DNA of 14,166 bases, taken from Microcella sp. GTDB lineage: Bacteria > Actinomycetota > Actinomycetes > Actinomycetales > Microbacteriaceae. Location: NCBI GenBank assembly GCA_020216895.1, contig JAIWOM010000014.1, positions 1 through 14,166 of the forward strand, given 5' to 3'. The position numbers were made by a program, and so were the translations under genes. Below are positions 1 through 5,929 of the stretch, in pieces (within the stretch, counting starts at the first letter, position 1; every line of letters begins with the position of its first letter). A model generated the notes under the pieces. The model saw only the letters and a list, made by a program, of their open reading frames with translations. It was not told where the DNA came from and did not search any database.

Positions 1-370
1 CGGGGGCAGCGGCGGGCGCCGGAGCCGGAGGGGCGGCAGGAGTCGCTGCCGCGTCCGACGGGGCCGCCACCACAGAACCCCCGGCGGACGCGGCAGACGG
101 GTCTGCCGCGGGGGAAGCGGGGGCCACCTCCCCCGCCTCCCCCACGAGTGCGATCGGGGCGCCGACGTCGACAGCGTCGCCCTCCCCGATGAGGAGCTGC
201 AGGACGGTGCCTGCGGTCTCGGCCGTGTACTCGACGACGGCCTTCTCGGTCTCGATCTCGGCGAAGGGCTGACCGACCTCGATGGTGTCGCCCTCGGCCA
301 CGAGCCACTTCTGCACGGCCGCCTCGGTGACGTTGGCGAGCACCTCGGGCATGCGGATCGTGGTCGCCAT
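1..370 (-). CDS. Dihydrolipoamide acyltransferase (E2) of a 2-oxoacid dehydrogenase complex, N-terminal part
   Basis: This is the first 123 residues of an E2 subunit; the rest lies beyond the left window edge. E2 carries a swinging lipoyl arm that takes the acyl group from E1 and passes it to CoA. Residues 1-78 form a biotinyl/lipoyl domain with the lipoylation site ETEKA, lipoyl lysine K43. From about residue 82 comes an Ala/Pro/Ser-rich flexible linker, typical between the lipoyl and E1/E3-binding domains. The ATG at 368-370 shares its A with the TGA stop of the E1 gene (TGATG), so the two are translationally coupled and co-transcribed. The catalytic domain is not visible, so the acyl specificity (pyruvate, branched-chain or acetoin type) is unknown. 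A lipoyl-only protein is possible but less likely given the long linker. Confidence 0.88.
   Translation of the reverse strand, partial: MATTIRMPEVLANVTEAAVQKWLVAEGDTIEVGQPFAEIETEKAVVEYTAETAGTVLQLLIGEGDAVDVGAPIALVGEAGEVAPASPAADPSAASAGGSVVAAPSDAAATPAAPPAPAPAAAP
85..109. repeat. Inverted repeats inside the E2 linker coding region
   Basis: GCGGCAGAC and GTCTGCCGC (90-98 and 101-109) form a perfect 9-bp inverted repeat with a 2-nt centre. CCGCGTCCG at 49-57 also pairs with CGGACGCGG at 85-93. Both fall in the Ala/Pro linker of the E2 gene. They may simply be a by-product of GC-rich Ala codons. Confidence 0.4.
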
Positions 371-2559
371 CAGCGGGCTCCCCCGGCGTTGCGGCGCACC
401 GACTCGAGGCCGGCGACGACCTCCTCGGTGCGGGCGATCGCGGCGCGCTCGAGCACGCGCGAGATCGACGGCGACGACTCCTGGCCGGTCACCCGCTGCA
501 CGGGCTGGTCGAGCCAGTCGAAGAAGCGGCGCTGGATCTCGTCGGCGAGCCATCCGCCGTAGCTGGTGCCGATGGCTCCCTGCTCGACGATGAGCACCGC
601 GTTGGTCTTCTTGACGCTGGCCTCGATGGTCGCCCAGTCGAGCGAGGCGCGGTCGAGCCAGCGCAGGTCGATGAGCTCCGCATCCATGCCGGTCTGCTCG
701 ATCGCCTCGACGCAGTGGCGCACCATCGAGAGGTAGCTGATGACGGTCACCTCGGAGCCCTCGCGGCGCACCGCGGCGGTGCCCGGCGGGATGATGTAGT
801 CCAGGTCGCCGGCGAGGATCGTGTCCTTCTCGTTGTACAGGTCGACGTGCTCGATGACGAGCACCGGGTCCTGCAGCGCGAGGGCGGCGTTCATGAGGCC
901 GACGTAGTCGGCGGCCGACGAGGGGGCGACGATGCGCCAGCCGGGGCTGGTCGCGAAGATGCCCGCCGGGTCCATGAGGTGCTGCGAGCCGTAGCCCGAC
1001 CCCATCGCGACCTTGGTGCGCAGCACGAGCGGCACCGGGTTGTCGCCGCCGAACATGTGGCGCGCCTTGCCCACCTGGTTGAAGACCTGGTCGGCGGCCA
1101 CCCACATGAAGTCGGGGTACATGAACTCGACGACGGGGCGGAACCGGCCGTCGAGGGCGAGGCCGCCGCCGAGGCCCATGAAGGCGTTCTCGCTGATCGG
1201 CGTGCCGAGCACGCGGTCGGGGTAGGCGGCGGCGAGGCCCTTGGTGGCGCCGTTCGTGCCCCCCTTGAGGCGGTGGATGTCCTCGCCGAGCACGACGATG
1301 CGCTCGTCCTCGCCCATCCGGCGCTCCATCACCGCGGCGACGGCGTCGACGAACTTGATCTCCTCGCGCGCGGCGTCGGAGCGGCTCGGGTCGAGCACGC
1401 GCAGGCTGCTCAGCTCGGAGCCGTCGCCGCGCACGCCCACGTTGACGAAGGCGGTGTCGGGCCAGAGCTCGGGGCGGATGCGGCGGCGACCGTGCTTCTC
1501 GGGGTCGGCCTCGAGCAACTCGGCGGTGGCCGCATCCATCGCGGAGACGGCCTGGGCACGCACGCTGTCGACGCCGGCCTGGTCGATGAGGCCGAGCTTG
1601 ATCATCTCGGCGGCGACCCGGTCGAGCGGGTCGCGCTTCTTCCACTCCTGCTCCTCCTCCTTCGTGCGGTAGCCGAAGGCGCTGCCCGGGTAGGGGCCGT
1701 TCTGGTGGAAGAAGCGGTAGACCTCGGCCTCGACCACGACCGGGCCGTTGCCGCTTCGCATGTGCTCGATGGCCTCCTGCATCGCCAGGTGCACGGCGAG
1801 CGGGTCCATGCCGTCGACACGCCACGAGGGGATGCCGAAGCCCTGGCCGCGCACCGAGAGGCGGGTGTCGGCCACGGCCTCCTCGATGTGGGTCGAGACG
1901 GCGTAGAGGTTGTTCTCGACGAAGAACGCGACCGGCAACTTCCACGCGGCGGCGAGGTTCATCGACTCGAGCACCGAGCCGATCTGCGCGGCGCCGTCGC
2001 CGAAGTAGTTGATGGTGAGGTCGGTCGTTCCGGCGTGCTTCTGGGCCCAGGCGTTGCCGGTGGCCATGGGGGCGCCGCCGCCGACGATGGCGTTCGTGCC
2101 GAGGGCGCCGGCCTCGAACCACTGCAGGTGCATCGAGCCGCCGCGACCGCGGCAGTAGCCCTGGGCGAGGCCGAGGATCTCGGCGAGCGTGCGCTGCAGG
2201 ACGGTCTGGATGTCGGCGGTGACGAGCGCGTCGAGGGCGAGGCCATCCGGGGCGACGTGGGTGAGCGCCTTGGCGAGGAACTGGTGGTGCCCTCGGTGCG
2301 AGCCGTTGACGGCGTCGCTGGAGCGCAGGGTCACGATCGAGCCGACCGCGCCACCCTCCTGCCCGATGGACGAGTGGGCGGGGCCGTGCACGAGGCCCTC
2401 GGCCGCGAGATCGAGAACGCGCTCTTCGAAGGCGCGAATGAGGTGCAGCTGGCCGAGCATGGTGGCCAGGAGTCCCGGGTCGGCGGCCTTCCAGTCGGCG
2501 GCGGTGGTCGTGATCTCGACCCACGGAACCTCGGTCTGCAAACGTCGCTGTTTCGCCAT
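370..2559 (-). CDS. Fused E1 alpha-beta subunit of a thiamine-diphosphate 2-oxoacid dehydrogenase
   Basis: The 729-residue protein joins both halves of a heterotetrameric E1 enzyme, which decarboxylates a 2-oxo substrate on thiamine diphosphate and acylates the E2 lipoyl arm. Residues about 30-330 are the alpha half, with the ThDP/Mg motif GDGAAQ (188-193) closing at NN (216-217). Residues about 400-580 are the beta pyrimidine-binding half, with the conserved glutamate in PISEN (E457). Residues about 600-715 are the transketolase C-terminal domain. Separate subunits would be roughly 330 residues each, so this is a true fusion. The stop overlaps the E2 start. The start is uncertain: ATG at 2559 gives MAKQRRLQ, but ATG at 2580 and GTG at 2598 are in frame and none has a clear Shine-Dalgarno, so leaderless initiation is possible. 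Substrate is not determinable; acetoin or branched-chain 2-oxoacid types are candidates. Confidence 0.88.
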   Translation of the reverse strand: MAKQRRLQTEVPWVEITTTAADWKAADPGLLATMLGQLHLIRAFEERVLDLAAEGLVHGPAHSSIGQEGGAVGSIVTLRSSDAVNGSHRGHHQFLAKALTHVAPDGLALDALVTADIQTVLQRTLAEILGLAQGYCRGRGGSMHLQWFEAGALGTNAIVGGGAPMATGNAWAQKHAGTTDLTINYFGDGAAQIGSVLESMNLAAAWKLPVAFFVENNLYAVSTHIEEAVADTRLSVRGQGFGIPSWRVDGMDPLAVHLAMQEAIEHMRSGNGPVVVEAEVYRFFHQNGPYPGSAFGYRTKEEEQEWKKRDPLDRVAAEMIKLGLIDQAGVDSVRAQAVSAMDAATAELLEADPEKHGRRRIRPELWPDTAFVNVGVRGDGSELSSLRVLDPSRSDAAREEIKFVDAVAAVMERRMGEDERIVVLGEDIHRLKGGTNGATKGLAAAYPDRVLGTPISENAFMGLGGGLALDGRFRPVVEFMYPDFMWVAADQVFNQVGKARHMFGGDNPVPLVLRTKVAMGSGYGSQHLMDPAGIFATSPGWRIVAPSSAADYVGLMNAALALQDPVLVIEHVDLYNEKDTILAGDLDYIIPPGTAAVRREGSEVTVISYLSMVRHCVEAIEQTGMDAELIDLRWLDRASLDWATIEASVKKTNAVLIVEQGAIGTSYGGWLADEIQRRFFDWLDQPVQRVTGQESSPSISRVLERAAIARTEEVVAGLESVRRNAGGAR

Positions 2560-2578
2560 ACTGCACACGGTAGCGGGC

Positions 2579-2590
2579 ATTGCATCCAAT
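2579..2590. promoter_or_regulatory. Candidate operator, copy 1 of ATTGCATYCA
   Basis: ATTGCATCCAAT has inverted ends (ATTG/CAAT) and lies just upstream of the E1 start in the divergent E1/VOC intergenic region. A second copy of its first ten bases lies 63 bp away. It is a candidate site for the GntR regulator encoded at 3241; binding is inferred. Confidence 0.4.
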
Positions 2591-2638
2591 CGCAACACAA
2601 TTTCGGGTCATGCCCGCGACTTGGGGGCGCAAGGGCGC

Positions 2639-2653
2639 TATATTGCATTCAGT
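2639..2653 (+). promoter_or_regulatory. Candidate -10 of the VOC-GntR operon overlapping operator copy 2
   Basis: TATATT at 2639-2644 is a good -10 hexamer in an otherwise GC-rich stretch, about 65 nt before the VOC start. ATTGCATTCAGT at 2642-2653 overlaps its end, matching ATTGCATCCA at 2579 in nine of ten positions. A repressor here would cover the transcription start. I could not find a convincing -35 at 16-18 nt spacing. Confidence 0.4.
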
Positions 2654-2708
2654 CGACGACATTCCGTCACCGTCATCCCGTCAACGATCGACGCGCAAGG
2701 AGAACCCC

Positions 2709-3236
2709 ATGGCACTGCCCGGACTCCGCGGCACCGAGCACATCGGCTTCACGGTGCCCGACATCGAGGAGGCGCACCGCTTCTTCGTCGACGTCATCGG
2801 CTGCGAGTACGTCTACTCGCTCGGCCCGTTCCAGCGGGACGAGGGCGACTGGATGACCGAGCATCTCAACGTGCATCCGCGCTCGGTCATGCGCGAGCTG
2901 CGCTTCTACCGCTGCGGCCACGGGCCGAACTTCGAGGTCTTCCAGTGGGAGCCGGCCGACGGTCAGGCTCCGCAACCGCGCAACAGCGACATCGGCGGGC
3001 ATCACCTGGCGTTCTACGTCGACGACCTCGACGCCGCCGTCGCGCACCTGACGGCGCACGGCATCCGGGTGCTCGGCGAGCCGACCGCGAGCCGCAACGC
3101 CAGCGAGGGGCAGCGCTGGGTGTACTTCCTCAGCCCCTGGGGCATGCAGTTCGAGCTCGTCAGCTTCCCGCAGGGCAAGGCCTACGAGCGCGACAGCGAG
3201 GTCATCCTGTGGCATCCCGCGCGGCCGGCCGAGTAG
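2709..3236 (+). CDS. VOC-fold metalloenzyme (glyoxalase/extradiol dioxygenase superfamily)
   Basis: This 175-residue protein has the paired beta-alpha-beta-beta-beta modules of the vicinal oxygen chelate fold. Module 1 covers residues 9-82 and starts with TEHIGF, module 2 covers 97-155 with HHLAFYV. Likely divalent-metal ligands sit at the usual places: H11, E76, H98 or H99, and E149 (FELV). The length suits a single-chain glyoxalase, epimerase or small dioxygenase, and the particular reaction cannot be told. The ATG at 2709 is chosen because AAGGAG (2697-2702) lies 6 nt upstream; in-frame extension upstream lacks such a site. It is followed after 4 nt by a GntR regulator and is divergent from the E1/E2 genes. 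It may therefore act on a substrate or product linked to that dehydrogenase complex. Confidence 0.85.
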   Translation: MALPGLRGTEHIGFTVPDIEEAHRFFVDVIGCEYVYSLGPFQRDEGDWMTEHLNVHPRSVMRELRFYRCGHGPNFEVFQWEPADGQAPQPRNSDIGGHHLAFYVDDLDAAVAHLTAHGIRVLGEPTASRNASEGQRWVYFLSPWGMQFELVSFPQGKAYERDSEVILWHPARPAE

Positions 3237-3240
3237 ACCG

Positions 3241-3912
3241 GTGACCACTCCCCGCGAGCACGGCGCCGCCGCCGCCCACGTCGCCGACGCGGTGCGCGAG
3301 GGCATCATCCGGGGCGCCTATCCGCCCGGAACGCGCATCCGGCAGGAGGAGCTGGCCGACGAGACCGGGGCCAGCCGCGTGCCCGTGCGCGAGGCGCTGC
3401 GGATGCTCGAGGCCGAGGGTCTGGTGACGCTCGTCGCCAACACGGGAGCCTGGGTGTCGTCGCTGAGCCTCAGCGAGTGTCAGGAGATCTACCGCGTGCG
3501 CGAGCGCGTCGAACCGCTGCTGCTGCGCATGAGCGGGCCCAGCCTGCCGGCCGACACCCTCGCCCGGCTCGAGCAACTGGCCGAGCAGATGGCGGCCTCC
3601 GACGACGTCGAGACCTTCCTCGAGCTCGACCGGGAGTTCCACCTGCTCACCTACACCGGCACCGAGACGGTGGTGCTGACCGAGCTCGTGCACCGGCTCT
3701 GGAATCGCACGCAGTCCTACCGCCGGGTGTACACCCGGTTGATGGATGATCGCGCGCGCCGCACGGTGCACGACGAGCACCGCCTCATCGTCGGGGCGCT
3801 GCGCGACCACGACATCGACGCGGCCGAGAGCCTCCTCGCCGGCCACATCCGCCGCACGCGGCGGCAGCTCGCGAGCCACCCCGAGGTGTTCGCCCCGCCC
3901 ACCGAGGATTGA
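3241..3912 (+). CDS. GntR-family transcriptional regulator, FCD subfamily
   Basis: The 223-residue protein has an N-terminal winged helix (about 10-75), including the GntR signature region around SRVPVREALRMLEAEGLV (45-62). An all-helical FCD effector domain follows (about 80-212). The four metal/effector-binding residues of FCD proteins are present: D130 and H134 (LDREFH), H180 and H202. Such regulators usually repress a neighbouring catabolic operon until a small carboxylate or sugar acid binds. GTG at 3241 follows the VOC stop by 4 nt with no strong ribosome site, so translation is probably coupled to the VOC gene. Likely targets are its own operon and the divergent E1/E2 operon, through the ATTGCATYCA repeats at 2579 and 2642; this is inferred. 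Confidence 0.93.
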   Translation: MTTPREHGAAAAHVADAVREGIIRGAYPPGTRIRQEELADETGASRVPVREALRMLEAEGLVTLVANTGAWVSSLSLSECQEIYRVRERVEPLLLRMSGPSLPADTLARLEQLAEQMAASDDVETFLELDREFHLLTYTGTETVVLTELVHRLWNRTQSYRRVYTRLMDDRARRTVHDEHRLIVGALRDHDIDAAESLLAGHIRRTRRQLASHPEVFAPPTED

Positions 3913-3914
3913 CC

Positions 3915-3936
3915 GGCGGCGCGACGGCGGCGCGAC
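3915..3936. repeat. Tandem duplication of an 11-bp unit between convergent genes
   Basis: GGCGGCGCGAC occurs twice in direct tandem (3915-3925, 3926-3936) in the 36-bp gap between the GntR and XRE stops. No clear terminator hairpin is visible in this gap. It probably arose by replication slippage. Confidence 0.6.
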
Positions 3937-3948
3937 GCGGGCTGCTGC

Positions 3949-4689
3949 TTAGCGGCGCTTCTCCGGTCGCATCGCCTTCATGGCCTGGAGCACCTCGACA
4001 GCCGAGGCCGGTGGTCGCAGCTCGGCTCCGTCATCGTGACCGAGATCGGAGAGCGACTGGTAGGCCATCTCGCGCCGACCGATCACGAACCAGATGCCGC
4101 GCGCGGGCTGGTCACCCGCGTTGATGTACATGTGCGGGCGGTTGGCGTCGAAGCAGAACGAGTCGCCCGGCTCGAGCTCGTAGGTCTCGAAGTCGATGCG
4201 CAGCGTCAATCGGCCCTCGAGGAGAACGCCGTACTCGAGCGCCGCGTGCCGCATGAGCTTGCCCTCGACCGATGACGAGGCCGCCGGGGCGTAGGTCACG
4301 ATGAGCGGGTCGGCCACGGCGCTGTCGCCGACGGCGAGGCGTTCCCACGTGACCCCGTTCTCCATCTCGATCACCGGGTTGTCCTCGCGCCGCTGGACGA
4401 CCGAGTCACTGCGGCGATCGCTCGAGCTGTCGGGCGCGCTCCCGACAGAGGAGACCGCGCCGGAGGCGATCGGGCTGGCGAGCACGCGGTTGGTGCCCAT
4501 CAGCGCGTCCAGCGAAATGCCGAGGTGGTTGACGAGCGCGTACAGCGTGCTGACCGAGGGCTGGGTCTTCCCGGTCTCGACCTGCGACAGGAGACTAGCG
4601 GAGACACCGACAGCCGACGCGACGGCCCGCAGGCTCAGCTTCTTCGATTCCCGCACACGGCGCAGTTCCGAGCCGAGATCGAACTGCAT
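3949..4689 (-). CDS. XRE-family regulator with C-terminal cupin domain
   Basis: The 246-residue protein has a lambda-repressor-type helix-turn-helix at residues about 8-65, with the typical pattern SLLSQVETGKTQPSVSTLY (32-50). A variable linker (66-110) follows, then a cupin sensor domain at 126-203. Cupin motif 2 is clear (G175, H186, N190) and motif 1 is partial (H148, E152, G159). This architecture (SutR/PuuR-like) controls small-molecule catabolism, often of amines, amino acids or sulfur compounds. The ATG at 4687-4689 has AAAGG (4697-4701) upstream; a longer in-frame start at 4770 lacks a ribosome site and adds a non-conserved extension. It is divergent from the NAD(P) oxidoreductase gene, its most likely direct target, and converges on the GntR gene. 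A TATGCT hexamer on the minus strand at 4756-4761 could be its -10. Confidence 0.93.
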   Translation of the reverse strand: MQFDLGSELRRVRESKKLSLRAVASAVGVSASLLSQVETGKTQPSVSTLYALVNHLGISLDALMGTNRVLASPIASGAVSSVGSAPDSSSDRRSDSVVQRREDNPVIEMENGVTWERLAVGDSAVADPLIVTYAPAASSSVEGKLMRHAALEYGVLLEGRLTLRIDFETYELEPGDSFCFDANRPHMYINAGDQPARGIWFVIGRREMAYQSLSDLGHDDGAELRPPASAVEVLQAMKAMRPEKRR

Positions 4690-4908
4690 GGTGTGGCCTT
4701 TCGTCGTGCGGGATCGTCGTTGATCAACAGTCTCGGTGAACGGCACCGTGCAGTGAGCATACCCGACCAAGCGGTCTACCCCATCGCGTGCGGACGGTTA
4801 CCAGCACTTGCAGAGGAACCGTCACGCTCTCCACCCTGTGCGCCCGGCACGTGAAGCGGTACTGTACACACGGGCCGCTTCCGGCCGCCCCCTCGAGAGG
4901 AGCACTCC
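4690..4908. promoter_or_regulatory. Divergent promoter region between XRE-cupin and oxidoreductase genes
   Basis: This 219-bp gap should hold both promoters. GACGGTT (4793-4799) and AACCGTC (4817-4823) form a perfect 7-bp inverted repeat midway between the genes, a candidate operator or hairpin. On the plus strand, CTGTACACA (4862-4870) lies about 40 nt before the oxidoreductase start and contains TACACA, a plausible weak -10. The -35 elements are not convincing. Confidence 0.4.
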
Positions 4909-5811
4909 ATGGATGCCGTGCAGACCGAATCCCCCGCCGTCGCCTTCCTGGGCCTGGGCGCCATGGGCCGCGGAATGACCGTTCGTCTCGTCGACCAGGG
5001 CTACGCGGTGCTCGTCTGGAACCGCAGCGCCGGAGCGGCCGAGACGCTTGCCGCCGAGCACAGTGCCGTGCAGAGGGCCGAGACCGTCGCGCAGGCCTTC
5101 ACCGAGCGCGCGGTCGTGCACTCGATGCTGACCGACGACGCCGTCGTACTGGGGCTGTTCACCGATGAACTGCTCGCCGGCATCCCCGCCGGCCGCGTGC
5201 ATGTCAACCACGCAACGATCAGCCCGGCCGCAGCCGCCGAGCTTGCCGAGCGCCACACGCGCCATGGCGTCGGCTACGTCAGTGCGCCGGTCCTCGGCCG
5301 CTCGACCGTCGCTCACACCGGCGCCCTGCTGGTGGTCGCTTCCGGCGACCCGACCGCGATCGCGACCGCCCAGCCGTCGATGGAGGCGCTCGGCGCCCGG
5401 CTGTGGAATCTGGGCACCGACCCGCGCCTCGCCGCCGTCGTCAAGATCGCCGTCAACTACTCGATCCTCAACGCGCTCCAGTCGATCACCGAGTCAGTGA
5501 CGCTCGTCGAGGCCGGCGGCATCGACCCGAGCACCTTCATCGAGATCCTCACCCACACCGCCTTCAGCGGCTCGGCGCACAAGGGCTACGGCCCGATCAT
5601 CGCAGAGAAGCGCTACCAGCCGGTCGGCTTCGCCATGTCGCTCGGGCTCAAAGACCTCACCCTCGTCGAGGATGCCGCGGCCGAGCTCGGCGTCACGCTC
5701 CCCGTGGCTCCCGTGCTGCACGAGCTGTTCGAGGCGGCGCTCGCCGACCCCGAGCTGGCGCAGCTCGACTGGTCGGCCGTGGCCGAAGTCACCCGGCGGC
5801 GTCGGAGCTGA
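4909..5811 (+). CDS. NAD(P)-dependent oxidoreductase of the beta-hydroxyacid dehydrogenase family
   Basis: The 300-residue length is typical of the 3-hydroxyisobutyrate / tartronate-semialdehyde reductase family, which interconverts beta-hydroxy acids and semialdehydes. The N-terminal Rossmann domain has the dinucleotide motif GLGAMG (15-20), then about residues 178-300 form the all-helical C-terminal domain. The catalytic lysine K179 and nearby N183 are present (VVKIAVNY), as is KDL (248-250). The substrate-binding loop reads SAPVLG (125-130) instead of the family's usual DAPVSGG, so the substrate may differ from the well-known members. Presence of K179 argues against an imine reductase, which lacks it. 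ATG at 4909 follows GAGAGGAG (4895-4902). It is divergent from the XRE-cupin gene, its probable regulator, and ends at a strong hairpin. Confidence 0.88.
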   Translation: MDAVQTESPAVAFLGLGAMGRGMTVRLVDQGYAVLVWNRSAGAAETLAAEHSAVQRAETVAQAFTERAVVHSMLTDDAVVLGLFTDELLAGIPAGRVHVNHATISPAAAAELAERHTRHGVGYVSAPVLGRSTVAHTGALLVVASGDPTAIATAQPSMEALGARLWNLGTDPRLAAVVKIAVNYSILNALQSITESVTLVEAGGIDPSTFIEILTHTAFSGSAHKGYGPIIAEKRYQPVGFAMSLGLKDLTLVEDAAAELGVTLPVAPVLHELFEAALADPELAQLDWSAVAEVTRRRRS

Positions 5812-5839
5812 GCTCCGCATCCTGAAACGGAGGATGAGC

Positions 5840-5870
5840 CCGGTGGTGCCGACCCGAACGGCACCACCGG
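5840..5870 (+). terminator. Hairpin terminator after the oxidoreductase gene
   Basis: CCGGTGGTGCCG (5840-5851) and CGGCACCACCGG (5859-5870) make a perfect 12-bp stem with a 7-nt loop, 28 nt after the stop. There is no T-run, as is common in high-GC actinobacteria. Confidence 0.75.
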
Positions 5871-5880
5871 ACGACCCACT

Positions 5881-5916
5881 GCCCGGCGCCTCGGCTCGAG
5901 GCCGATGACGCCGGGC
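5881..5916 (-). terminator. Hairpin terminator after the M24 gene
   Basis: GCCCGGCG (5881-5888) pairs with CGCCGGGC (5909-5916), and an inner stem TCGGC/GCCGA (5891-5895, 5901-5905) continues it. It lies 13 nt beyond the stop of the leftward M24 gene. Together with the neighbouring hairpin it insulates the two convergent genes. Confidence 0.6.
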
Positions 5917-5929
5917 GGGTCTGATCGCG

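Noticed and set aside
715..2856. 713-residue open frame on the plus strand opposite the E1 gene
   Set aside because: It is antisense to a protein with clear thiamine-diphosphate motifs and reads as low-complexity Arg/Ala/Gly/Val/Asp text. High third-position GC produces such frames.
4690..4770. Upstream start for the XRE-cupin gene at 4770
   Set aside because: The 27 added residues are not HTH-like and the start lacks a ribosome site, whereas 4689 has AAAGG at proper distance.
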